A program made the position numbers and the translations under genes. Below, piece after piece: positions 7,426-14,666 of a stretch of DNA of 25,721 bases (position 1 is its first letter; the number at the start of each line of letters is the position of its first letter). This DNA comes from Candidatus Peregrinibacteria bacterium (GTDB taxonomy: Bacteria; Patescibacteriota; Gracilibacteria; UBA1369), in NCBI GenBank assembly GCA_014728765.1, contig WJLA01000119.1, positions 1-25,721 of the forward strand, read 5' to 3'. Under the pieces are notes generated by a model. That model was not told the DNA's origin, searched no databases, and was given only the letters and a program-made list of their open reading frames with translations.

Positions 7426-7875
7426 TTATTTATTGTTAGTAGTTTTATTTGATGCATTTTCTTCATTTTCTTCATTTTCATCCTTTTTCATATCTTTTTC
7501 TTGCGTCTTTTCGGTTGAAGCGGAAGCTTGTTTTTTGATTTCTTTCGGTTCTTCTATTGATAATAAAACAGTAATGTTGGAAGTTCTTTTATCAATAGGG
7601 AAAGCTCTACCTCTGGAAACGGGAACTCTTCTTTTGAGAGTTGGGCCTTTTCCGATAACTATTTCTTTAATAACAAGATTATTCTTATCTTGTTTGAAAT
7701 TAGTCTCAGCATTACTTGCCGCGCTTGCTACCACTTTGTAGATTATTTGAGCAGCTTTTTTAGGAGTAAATTTTAAGATTTCCAAAGCCTCATTAACTCC
7801 TCTTTTTCTCACCATTCCGGCAACTAAATTTGCCTTTTTGGGAGTAATTCTGATTGTTCTTGCGATTGCTTTCAT
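7426..7875 (-). CDS. rplV: 50S ribosomal protein L22 (uL22) with Glu/Asn-rich tail
   Basis: L22 lines the nascent-peptide tunnel with an extended beta hairpin and is a site of macrolide-resistance mutations. Residues 1-108 are the complete family fold. The hairpin region is KGPTLKRRVPVSRGRAFPID (about 76-95), with no obvious deletion of the kind linked to macrolide resistance. Residues 110-149 are an additional hydrophilic tail (KEIKKQ..., then repeats of Asn-Glu-Glu). Typical L22 is about 110 residues. Part of the tail is encoded by a 9-base tandem repeat. Confidence 0.96.
   Translation of the reverse strand: MKAIARTIRITPKKANLVAGMVRKRGVNEALEILKFTPKKAAQIIYKVVASAASNAETNFKQDKNNLVIKEIVIGKGPTLKRRVPVSRGRAFPIDKRTSNITVLLSIEEPKEIKKQASASTEKTQEKDMKKDENEENEENASNKTTNNK
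7455..7481. repeat. 9-bp tandem repeat, three copies, inside rplV
   Basis: The plus strand reads cattttctt, cattttctt, cattttcat: three in-register 9-base units, the last with one mismatch. On the coding strand they give the alternating Asn-Glu-Glu residues of the L22 tail. The unit is a multiple of three, so copy-number changes would keep the frame, consistent with tail growth by slippage. Confidence 0.8.
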
Positions 7876-7898
7876 ATTTTTTAAAGTAGATTAATGTT

Positions 7899-8177
7899 TT
7901 ATCCTTGAGCCTTAGCCAATTTTCCACCATGCCCTTTAAATTTTCTTGTTGGCGCGAATTCTCCAAGTTTTCTGCCTACCATTTCTTCTGTAATGAAGAC
8001 GGGTAAATGTTGTTTTCCATTGTGTACGGCAATTGTGAATCCAACGAATTCAGGTGCCACCACACTGGCTCTTGCCCATGTTTTGATGACTTTCTTTTGT
8101 CCACCATCTTGCATGGAATTAACTTTTTTTAGTAATTTTGGATCAACGTAAGGTCCTTTTTTTAAACTTCTAGACAT
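7899..8177 (-). CDS. rpsS: 30S ribosomal protein S19 (uS19)
   Basis: S19 is a 30S head protein that contacts S13 and the A-site region. The 92-residue length is normal. It begins MSRSLKKGPYVDPKLLKKV. It contains WARASVVAPEFVGFTIAVHN and HLPVFITEEMVGRKLGEFAP, and ends FKGHG plus a short tail, matching the family signature (…ITE.MVG.KLGEF.PTR.F.GH). The order rplB-rpsS-rplV is standard. Confidence 0.98.
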   Translation of the reverse strand: MSRSLKKGPYVDPKLLKKVNSMQDGGQKKVIKTWARASVVAPEFVGFTIAVHNGKQHLPVFITEEMVGRKLGEFAPTRKFKGHGGKLAKAQG

Positions 8178-8199
8178 GAGTTGTTGATTTAATTAGTTA

Positions 8200-9045
8200 T
8201 TATTTATTAAGTTTGTCACCTTTTCTTCTTCTTACAATCATTTTATCACTGTATTTTCTTTTTCTGGTTTTAACACCGAGTGCCGGCAAGCCCCAAGGCG
8301 TTTTAGGATAAATAAGTCCGATTGGTTGAGCTCCTTCACCACCTCCGTGTGGGTGATCTACCGGGTTCATAACTTTACCTCTAACTTGTGGTCTTTTCCC
8401 CAGCCATCTGTTTCTTCCCGCTTTTCCAATTTTTACAAGAGTGTGGTCAACATTACTGACTCTTCCCAGTGTGGCATAGCATTCTTTGCTGATATATCTA
8501 GACTCTCCGGATGGTAATTTGATTTGAGCGAATTCTTTTTCGACAGCCATCACACTGGCACTGGTACCGGCCGATCTGACAATTTGACCACCTTTACCTT
8601 GCTCAAGTTCCAAATTGTAGACACTGTGTCCGGCAGGAACATATTTAAGCTTTATTCTGTTTCCGCTGATGATTTTAGCTTTTTCTTTGGTGATAATTTC
8701 GTCTCCCACTTGTATTCCTTCCGGAGCCAAGTGATACCTTTTTTCGCCATCTGCATAGTTTACCAGCATTATTAACGCTGTTCTGTTCGGATCATATTCG
8801 ATAGTGGCAACTTTTGCAGGTATTCCTTTTTTATCGACTTGCTTGAAATCAATATTTCGATATTTTCTCTTATGACCTCCTCCTTTATGTCTGATTGTGA
8901 TTACACCACGATTGTTTCTACCTGATCCGGTTTTTTTTCCGGGAGCCAATCTTTTTGCAGGTTTATTTGTTGTGACTTCCTCATAAGTTAATGAGGTCAT
9001 ATGTCTTCTTCCCGCTGTGGTTGCTTTGTAGTTTTTTACTGGCAC
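8200..9045 (-). CDS. rplB: 50S ribosomal protein L2 (uL2)
   Basis: L2 is a large, essential 50S protein close to the peptidyl transferase centre. The 281-residue product has the N-terminal OB-like and SH3-like domains. The signature NPVDHPHGGGEG at residues 227-238 includes the histidine linked to peptidyl transferase activity in E. coli. The C-terminal KTRKRKYSDKMIVRRRK is normal. The start codon is GTG (9043-9045) preceded by AAAGAGTC, the only weak Shine-Dalgarno-like purine run near a start in the S10 part besides that of rpsJ. Confidence 0.98.
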   Translation of the reverse strand: MPVKNYKATTAGRRHMTSLTYEEVTTNKPAKRLAPGKKTGSGRNNRGVITIRHKGGGHKRKYRNIDFKQVDKKGIPAKVATIEYDPNRTALIMLVNYADGEKRYHLAPEGIQVGDEIITKEKAKIISGNRIKLKYVPAGHSVYNLELEQGKGGQIVRSAGTSASVMAVEKEFAQIKLPSGESRYISKECYATLGRVSNVDHTLVKIGKAGRNRWLGKRPQVRGKVMNPVDHPHGGGEGAQPIGLIYPKTPWGLPALGVKTRKRKYSDKMIVRRRKGDKLNK

Positions 9046-9070
9046 GACTCTTTAGGATTAAATTTTATAA

Positions 9071-9442
9071 TTACTTAGTAGATTTTTTCGTCGCTTTCGT
9101 CGCTTTCGTTGCGGTTTTTTTAGCTGAAGATTTTTTATCTTGATCAGCTTTGGTTTTTTCAAATTTGGTAGTGTCTAAATTCGCTTTACCCACCAATGTT
9201 ATATAAGCTTTTTTACCCGCATCTCTTTTTTGCATTACACCTTTCCTGATTCTTCTTTCTTTTGATCTTGTGTTTACAACTTTTACCGAGTCAACATCCG
9301 CACCATAGATCGATTTGATAGCATTTTTGATATCGATTTTTGATGCTTTTTTGTTAACCCAGAATGCGAAGATTTTGTTTTCTTGCATTAAAGTTGATTT
9401 TTCTGTGACAACCGGTTGATAAATAATTTCGTAAGTTTTCAT
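9071..9442 (-). CDS. rplW: 50S ribosomal protein L23 (uL23) with Lys/Ala/Thr tail
   Basis: L23 sits at the tunnel exit and is the docking site of trigger factor and signal recognition particle. Residues 1-90 show the family fold: IIYQPVVTEKSTLMQENKIFAFWV at the N-terminus, then the KIDIKNAIKSIYGADVDSVK segment. Residues from about 98 to 123 are a low-complexity tail rich in Lys, Ala and Thr, reminiscent of histone H1-like tails. Typical bacterial L23 is about 95-100 residues. Part of the tail comes from a 9-base tandem repeat. Confidence 0.96.
   Translation of the reverse strand: MKTYEIIYQPVVTEKSTLMQENKIFAFWVNKKASKIDIKNAIKSIYGADVDSVKVVNTRSKERRIRKGVMQKRDAGKKAYITLVGKANLDTTKFEKTKADQDKKSSAKKTATKATKATKKSTK
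9089..9112. repeat. 9-bp tandem repeat inside the rplW tail
   Basis: The plus strand shows the unit cgtcgcttt twice, followed by a degenerate third partial copy. On the coding strand it gives Lys-Ala-Thr repeats. The period is in frame, as with the repeat in rplV. Confidence 0.7.
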
Positions 9443-9454
9443 CTCTAAATTTTA

Positions 9455-10093
9455 TTAGTTCTTATTTAAAAAAATGCTTTCCATTTTCTTTAACGCTTCT
9501 TCCAGGAAAACAATTTTATCGAATTTTTGTAAATCGGCAATATTTAGGTATTGTACATTAATGGTTTTGACATTCGGCAAGTTGTTTGCTGATTTTGTTA
9601 GCATTTCATTTTTAGAATCCAAAACAATTAACACATCTTTATCAATAGGCAATTTATTGATCATTTCAGCCATTTTTCTTGTTTTGATCTCTGCTTGATC
9701 ATATTTATCAAGGCCAAGCACTTTTTCTTCCCTTAGTTTTTGTGAAATAGCTGAAAACAAAGCTAGTCTTCTTTGCTTCTTTGGCATGTCTTTCTGAAAA
9801 TTTCTGACATTTCTGGGACCATGAGCAACTCCACCTCCAATTTGATGAGGATTGTTGGTCGCACCTTGTCTGGCATAACCAGTCCCTTTTTGTCTGAAAG
9901 GTTTTTTCTTACCACCAACAATTTCCGCTTTGGTTTTGGTATGAGCTATCATGCCAAGTCTTTTGTTGGAAAGTTGTCTGATTAGAGCTTGTTGAATCAA
10001 ATCTCTATTAAATTCAGCTTCGAATATCGCAGCCGCAGCATTATATTCGTTCACTTTTGTTCCTTCTTGATTGTATATAGTTATTTTAGCCAT
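9455..10093 (-). CDS. rplD: 50S ribosomal protein L4 (uL4)
   Basis: L4 reaches into the peptide tunnel with an extended loop. In E. coli it also represses its own S10 operon. The 212-residue product contains the loop sequence KKKPFRQKGTGYARQGATNN (about residues 62-81), matching the K.wrQKGTG.AR.G signature, followed by GGGVAHGPRNVRNF. The ATG comes two bases after the TAG stop of rplC (TAGAGATG), so coupling by re-initiation is likely. No Shine-Dalgarno sequence is present. Confidence 0.98.
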   Translation of the reverse strand: MAKITIYNQEGTKVNEYNAAAAIFEAEFNRDLIQQALIRQLSNKRLGMIAHTKTKAEIVGGKKKPFRQKGTGYARQGATNNPHQIGGGVAHGPRNVRNFQKDMPKKQRRLALFSAISQKLREEKVLGLDKYDQAEIKTRKMAEMINKLPIDKDVLIVLDSKNEMLTKSANNLPNVKTINVQYLNIADLQKFDKIVFLEEALKKMESIFLNKN

Positions 10094-10095
10094 CT

Positions 10096-10680
10096 CTATG
10101 ACAATTTATTAATTTTTACATATGAATTGATAGAACCGGGTACTGGACCTTTGAATCCAATCAGATTTTTTTGCGTATCAACATATTCCACGGTTGTAGA
10201 TCTGATAGTTACTTTTCCACCACCCATTCTTCCGGGAAGTTTTTTACCTTTGAATATTTTTCCCGGAGAGGCACATCCACCAACCGCACCCGGTTCTCTG
10301 TGGTGATGAGATCCATGAGTTTCAGGTCCACGAGAGAAATTCCATCTCTTAATTCCACCTTGAAATCCTTTACCTTTAGAAATTCCTGAAAGTGAAACTT
10401 GATCACCCTCAGCAAATCTACTGATATCCAAAGTTGCAGCTTTTTCGAAGCCATCAATAGAATCAACTTTAAACTCTTTTGAAAAATAAAATTTCTTGTT
10501 TTTTGATGGTCTCTTTCTTTCTTCAAAACCTAGCACTACCGCATTGTATCCATCTTTTTCTGCAGTTTTGATTTGTGAGATTACATTTGGTGAGCATTCA
10601 AGAATTGTAACAGGCACTGCCAGTCCATCTTCTTTGATAACTCTTGTCATCCCTAGTTTTTTTCCTAGTATTCCGTTCAT
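10096..10680 (-). CDS. rplC: 50S ribosomal protein L3 (uL3)
   Basis: L3 is an early 50S assembly protein whose loop reaches the peptidyl transferase centre. The product has 194 residues (about 209 in E. coli). It starts GILGKKLGMTRV and carries the signature GKGFQGGIKRWNFSRGPETH at about residues 100-119. The tip GAVGGCASPGKIFKGKKLPG follows, close to the GS.G..T.PG.V.KGK.M.G consensus. One of only two TAG stops in the window closes it. It is preceded by an 84-base gap with weak dyad symmetry. Confidence 0.97.
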   Translation of the reverse strand: MNGILGKKLGMTRVIKEDGLAVPVTILECSPNVISQIKTAEKDGYNAVVLGFEERKRPSKNKKFYFSKEFKVDSIDGFEKAATLDISRFAEGDQVSLSGISKGKGFQGGIKRWNFSRGPETHGSHHHREPGAVGGCASPGKIFKGKKLPGRMGGGKVTIRSTTVEYVDTQKNLIGFKGPVPGSINSYVKINKLS

Positions 10681-10764
10681 ATATTTTTTAGAGGTTATAT
10701 CCTTGTAAGGAGTCGATTGAAGATTATTTAACCCGCAATCTAATAACTTAATATCTCCTGGTTG

Positions 10765-11091
10765 TTATGCGTTTGTTAACATTCTAATTTCTATGTCAAC
10801 ACCCGCAGGTAGACTTAGATTTGTTAGAGAATCCACAGTCTTAGGCGTACTTTCTGTTATATCAATCAATCTTTTATGTGTTCTGATTTCATATTGATCT
10901 CTTGCATTTTTGTGAACAAAAGTAGATCTATTGACAGTAATTTTTTCAATTTTTGTTGGTAGGGGAATAGGTCCTGCAACAATAGCTCCTGTTCTTTCAG
11001 CTGTGTCAATAATCAGTCTTGCTGAGTCATCTACGATTTTGTGGTCGTAAGCTTGAATTTTAATTCTAATTTTCTGCTTATTAGTAGCCAT
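10765..11091 (-). CDS. rpsJ: 30S ribosomal protein S10 (uS10)
   Basis: S10 is a 30S head protein; in many bacteria it also pairs with NusB in antitermination. The 108-residue product carries IRIKIQAYDHKIVDDSARLI and GPIPLPTKIEKITVNRSTFV, the family signature, and ends normally. It starts 33 bases after tuf, so this S10 cluster is continuous with the str genes rather than having its own leader. ACGAGAAGC shortly before the ATG is at best a weak Shine-Dalgarno match. Confidence 0.98.
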   Translation of the reverse strand: MATNKQKIRIKIQAYDHKIVDDSARLIIDTAERTGAIVAGPIPLPTKIEKITVNRSTFVHKNARDQYEIRTHKRLIDITESTPKTVDSLTNLSLPAGVDIEIRMLTNA

Positions 11092-11124
11092 TGTTGCTTC
11101 TCGTTAAGTTAAATTTTATTAATA

Positions 11125-12309
11125 CTATTCAATGATTTTAGATACAACTCCCGCACCCACGGTTCTACCACCTTCACGGATAGCGAATCTTAAACCTTCG
11201 TCCATAGCGATAGGGGCGCTAAGCTCAACATTGATTTTCACATTATCACCAGGCATTACCATTTCCGTTCCGGCAGGCAATTCAAGTGATCCGGTTACAT
11301 CAGTCGTTCTGATATAGAATTGTGGTTTATACCCTTTGAAGAAAGGAGTGTGTCTTCCACCTTCTTCTTTGGTTAATACATAAATTTCAGCTTCGAATTT
11401 GGTGTGAGGTTTAATAGTCCCCGGTTTAGCAAGAACTTGCCCTCTTTCAATTTGCTCTCTTTCAATACCTCTTAGAAGTAGTCCCACATTATCACCGGCT
11501 TGACCTTGATCAAGCATTTTCTTAAACATTTCAACACCTGTCACAACTGTCTTTTGAGTATCTTTGATACCTACTATTTCCACTTCTTCATTAACTTTAA
11601 CCACACCTTGTTCAATTCTACCTGTTGCAACAGTACCTCTACCTTTAATAGAGAATACATCTTCAACTGACATAAGGAATGGCTTATCAAGATCTCTTTG
11701 TGGCTCAGGGATATAAGAATCAAGAGCATCCAATAAGTCTTGTATAGGCTTGGTAGCTTCAGCATCATTTGGATTTTCCAAGGCTTTAAGCGCAGATCCT
11801 TTGATTACAGGAGCATTGTCACCATCGAAACCATATTTAGTCAACAGCTCTCTAACTTCCATTTCAGAAAGTTCGGCAATTTCCGGATCAGCCATATCCA
11901 TTTTGTTCAAGAAAACAACAATGTAAGGAACATTAACTTGTTTTGCCAAAAGGATATGTTCACGAGTTTGCGGCATTGGTCCATCGGCAGCTGATACTAC
12001 AAGAATAGCACCGTCCATTTGTGCAGCACCGGTAATCATGTTTTTAACGTAGTCGGCGTGACCAGGACAGTCAACGTGAGCATAATGTCTTTTGTCTGTT
12101 TCGTACTCTTGGTGAGAGGTAGCGATAGTAATTCCGCGCTCTCTTTCTTCAGGTGCATTATCAATTTCATCGTATTTTCTAGCTTGAGCATAACCTTTGT
12201 TAGCACTATAGAATGAAATTGCTGCTGTCAAAGTTGTTTTTCCGTGGTCTACGTGACCGATTGTACCGACGTTAACGTGCGGTTTAGTTCTTTGAAATAC
12301 GTCTGCCAT
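11125..12309 (-). CDS. tuf: Elongation factor Tu
   Basis: EF-Tu is the GTPase that delivers aminoacyl-tRNA to the ribosomal A site. The 394-residue protein has all G motifs: GHVDHGKTT at residues 18-26, the switch I segment ending RGITIATSHQEYET, DCPGH, NKMD and GSALK. Domains 2 and 3 follow with RGTVATGRIEQG and the C-terminal RFAIREGGRTVGAGVVSKI. The length is normal. Its stop is TAG, only 33 bases before rpsJ. A 154-base gap separates it from fusA and carries a dyad and a possible own promoter. Confidence 0.99.
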   Translation of the reverse strand: MADVFQRTKPHVNVGTIGHVDHGKTTLTAAISFYSANKGYAQARKYDEIDNAPEERERGITIATSHQEYETDKRHYAHVDCPGHADYVKNMITGAAQMDGAILVVSAADGPMPQTREHILLAKQVNVPYIVVFLNKMDMADPEIAELSEMEVRELLTKYGFDGDNAPVIKGSALKALENPNDAEATKPIQDLLDALDSYIPEPQRDLDKPFLMSVEDVFSIKGRGTVATGRIEQGVVKVNEEVEIVGIKDTQKTVVTGVEMFKKMLDQGQAGDNVGLLLRGIEREQIERGQVLAKPGTIKPHTKFEAEIYVLTKEEGGRHTPFFKGYKPQFYIRTTDVTGSLELPAGTEMVMPGDNVKINVELSAPIAMDEGLRFAIREGGRTVGAGVVSKIIE

Positions 12310-12380
12310 AATTTTTTCGAGTTAGAGAAATTAAATGTTTTTAAATACTTATTAATACTTTGTGCGAGACAAATGCCCAG

Positions 12381-12416
12381 AGATATTATCGGAAAAGTTT
12401 TTCGATTGCAATATCT
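12381..12416. other. Inverted repeat in the fusA-tuf gap
   Basis: The arms agatatt (12381-12387) and aatatct (12410-12416) are perfect complements. Inside them ATCG/CGAT and AAAA/TTTT also pair, with a three-base bulge and a one-base bulge, so most of the 36 bases can form one hairpin. On the plus strand it is followed by seven T, which resembles a weak AT-rich terminator for antisense transcripts. On the transcribed minus strand no T run follows, so it is not an obvious fusA terminator. It overlaps the possible tuf promoter. Confidence 0.6.
12383..12411 (-). promoter_or_regulatory. Possible tuf promoter
   Basis: Reading the minus strand, TTGCAA (12411-12406) is followed by either GATAAT (12390-12385, 15-base spacer) or TAATAT (12388-12383, 17-base spacer). 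Neither option is ideal in both sequence and spacing. The 154-base gap before a gene that often needs more product than fusA makes a separate promoter plausible. Support is the hexamer match only. Confidence 0.35.
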
Positions 12417-12463
12417 TTTTTTAAGTTTCTGTTTAAGGCTTTTTTGTCTATTTATAGCCTAAA

Positions 12464-14536
12464 TTAAGCTTTCGATCTTTCGTTGATAATTTTTTCCGCC
12501 ACATTGTTAGGCACTTTTTCATATCTGTCGAATTCCATAGCATAACCCGCTCTACCTTGAGTGATAGATCTTAAGTCCGTTGCATATCCGAACATTTCTG
12601 ATAGGGGAACGTAGGCGGTAATGATTTTTGCCATTCCTCTATCTCCCGATTCAACTATTTGACCCCTTCTTGATGAAAGGTTACCCATTACATCACCAAA
12701 ATAATCTTCGGGAGTAGTAACTTCCACTTTCATAATAGGTTCAAGAATACAGGCTCCTGCTTGTTTGGCTCCTTTTTGGAAAGCAAGTGAGCCGGCCACT
12801 TTAAATGCCAATTCAGAAGAGTCCACATCGTGATATGATCCGTCATAAAGCTCAACTTTCACATCTACAAGTGGATATCCGGCCACAACACCTCTTGTCA
12901 TAGCTTCTTGTACACCTTTATCAACTGCCGGAATATATTCTTTTGGAATTTTACCTCCAACAATGCTGTTTACGAACTCATATCCTTTTCCGGCTTCTTG
13001 TGGAGAAATATTCATCAAGACATGTCCATATTGACCACGACCACCTGATTGTTTAGCGTATTTTTCTTCCACTTTAGCAGGTTGAGTAATTGTTTCTCGG
13101 TAAGCTACTTGCGGTTGTCCAATATTAGCTTCTACTTTAAATTCTCTTTTTAAACGATCAACGATGATATCAAGGTGCAATTCTCCCATTCCCGCGATGA
13201 TTGTTTGTCCTGTTTCTTCATCTGTGGAAACTCTGAAGGTTGGATCTTCTTCAGCCAGTTTGCTAAGTGCCATTCCCATCTTTTCTTGGTCGGCTTTGGT
13301 TTTGGGTTCAATGGCAATTCTGATTACAGGCTCCGGAAATTCAATGGTTTCCAATAAAATTGGATTTTTTTCGTCAGCAAGAGTGTGACCCGTTAAAGTG
13401 TTTTTTAATCCAACCACAGCTGCGATATCTCCGGCATGAAGTTCTTTAATTTCTTCTCTGGAGTTTGCGTGCATTTGAAGCATTCTTCCCACTCTTTCTT
13501 TTTTGTCGTTACTCATGTTGGTAACATAACTTCCAGAGCTTAGTTTTCCGGAATAAACTCTAACGAAAGCTATTTTCCCCACATAAGGGTCTGTTGCGAT
13601 TTTAAACACTAAAGCTGAGAACGGATTATCATCATTTAAGTGTCTTTGTTCCGGTTCTCCGGTTTCCGGGTTCTTACCATTAATAACACCTATGTCATGA
13701 GGAGAAGGGAGGTATGCATTTACTGCGTCGAGTAAGATTTGTACTCCCACATTAGCAAGGGCTGAACCACAAAAAACTGGATATAACTCTACATTGATAA
13801 CAGCTTTTCTTAAAGCTTGTTTAAGTTCATCGATAGAAATATCTTCACCTCCCAGAAATTTTTCCGTTAAAGCATCATCAGTTTCCGCAATTTTTTCAAT
13901 TAAAGTGTTTCTAGCTGTTTCTACTTGCTCGATCATATCTGCAGGAATTTCAATCTCTTTTACTTCTTCTCCCATTTTCCCTTCGAATGTATATGCTTTT
14001 TTCTCAATTAAATCGACAACACCTTTTAAGTCATTCTCAACTCCTATCGGTAATTGAGCGGCAACTGCGTTTTTGGACAATCTGTCCCAAATTGATTTTA
14101 GACTCATGTCAAAATCAGCTCCAATTTTATCCATTTTGTTGATAAAGCACATTCTGGGAACTTTGTATTTGTCAGCTTGTCTCCATACTGTTTCTGATTG
14201 AGGTTCAACACCTTGCGATCCGTCAAAGACCACCACACCTCCATCAAGTACACGCATTGAACGTTCCACTTCAGCTGTAAAGTCAACGTGACCCGGAGTG
14301 TCGATAATATTATATCTGCAATCTTTCCAAGAACAGGTGGTTGCTGCTGCTGTAATGGTTATACCTCTTTCTTTTTCTTGTTCCATCCAGTCCATAGTTG
14401 CTTCACCTTCGTGAACTTCTCCAATTTTATAGGACTTTCCTGTATAAAATAAAATTCTTTCGGTTGTGGTGGTTTTACCCGCATCAATATGAGCGATAAT
14501 ACCGAAATTTCTTAAATTACTGAGATCTGCTGACAT
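12464..14536 (-). CDS. fusA: Elongation factor G
   Basis: EF-G is the GTPase that drives tRNA-mRNA translocation and, with RRF, ribosome recycling. The 690-residue protein is of normal length and begins with the G1 motif AHIDAGKTTTTERIL. It then shows RGITITAAATTC (switch I), DTPGHVDF and NKMDK. Domain IV includes GGRGQYGHV and the tip region GGKIPKEYIPAVDKGVQEA. The C-terminus has EMFGYATDLRSITQGRAGYAM. It is the first gene of the leftward unit, with its own promoter 28-55 bases upstream of the ATG. Nothing suggests the mitochondrial-type or EF-G2 paralogue. Confidence 0.99.
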   Translation of the reverse strand: MSADLSNLRNFGIIAHIDAGKTTTTERILFYTGKSYKIGEVHEGEATMDWMEQEKERGITITAAATTCSWKDCRYNIIDTPGHVDFTAEVERSMRVLDGGVVVFDGSQGVEPQSETVWRQADKYKVPRMCFINKMDKIGADFDMSLKSIWDRLSKNAVAAQLPIGVENDLKGVVDLIEKKAYTFEGKMGEEVKEIEIPADMIEQVETARNTLIEKIAETDDALTEKFLGGEDISIDELKQALRKAVINVELYPVFCGSALANVGVQILLDAVNAYLPSPHDIGVINGKNPETGEPEQRHLNDDNPFSALVFKIATDPYVGKIAFVRVYSGKLSSGSYVTNMSNDKKERVGRMLQMHANSREEIKELHAGDIAAVVGLKNTLTGHTLADEKNPILLETIEFPEPVIRIAIEPKTKADQEKMGMALSKLAEEDPTFRVSTDEETGQTIIAGMGELHLDIIVDRLKREFKVEANIGQPQVAYRETITQPAKVEEKYAKQSGGRGQYGHVLMNISPQEAGKGYEFVNSIVGGKIPKEYIPAVDKGVQEAMTRGVVAGYPLVDVKVELYDGSYHDVDSSELAFKVAGSLAFQKGAKQAGACILEPIMKVEVTTPEDYFGDVMGNLSSRRGQIVESGDRGMAKIITAYVPLSEMFGYATDLRSITQGRAGYAMEFDRYEKVPNNVAEKIINERSKA

Positions 14537-14563
14537 GTATTAAATGTTAAATTTTGCTTCGGT

Positions 14564-14591
14564 ATTATAATTTTTATTAGTTTGAAGTCAA
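14564..14591 (-). promoter_or_regulatory. Promoter of the fusA-tuf-S10-spc unit
   Basis: On the minus strand TTGACT (14591-14586), a 16-base spacer and a perfect TATAAT (14569-14564) form a strong sigma70-type promoter. An A8 tract (14597-14604) just upstream could act as an UP element. Initiation about seven bases after the -10 would give a leader of about 20 nucleotides before the fusA ATG. This promoter is needed because the terminator at 15577-15603 stops transcription from the rpoB unit. Confidence 0.85.
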
Positions 14592-14617
14592 GCAGTAAAA
14601 AAAATATTCCGTACACT

Positions 14618-14645
14618 TTGATGAAAATCAGTTTTGTGGTATAAT
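14618..14645 (+). promoter_or_regulatory. Promoter of the plus-strand surface-protein gene
   Basis: TTGATG (14618-14623), a 16-base spacer and a perfect TATAAT (14640-14645) precede the ATG at 14667. The predicted leader is only about 15 nucleotides. The -35 elements of this promoter and of the fusA promoter are 26 bases apart, so the two fire back to back. GGGGA just after the -10 is too far from the ATG to be a good Shine-Dalgarno site. Confidence 0.85.
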
Positions 14646-14666
14646 ATGGGGATATTTAGTTGATTA

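Noticed and set aside
7441..7486. Tandem repeats in rplV and rplW as a CRISPR array or mobile-element trace
   Set aside because: Units are nine bases with no spacers and lie in frame inside coding tails.
7175..7741. A 188-codon plus-strand open frame opposite rpsC and rplV
   Set aside because: It overlaps two certain ribosomal genes, is rich in Phe and Ser as expected of an antisense frame, and has no recognisable domain.
12421..12460. Terminator directly after fusA (GGCT/AGCC pairing)
   Set aside because: The stem is only four base pairs plus a bulged extension and has no T run on the transcribed strand.
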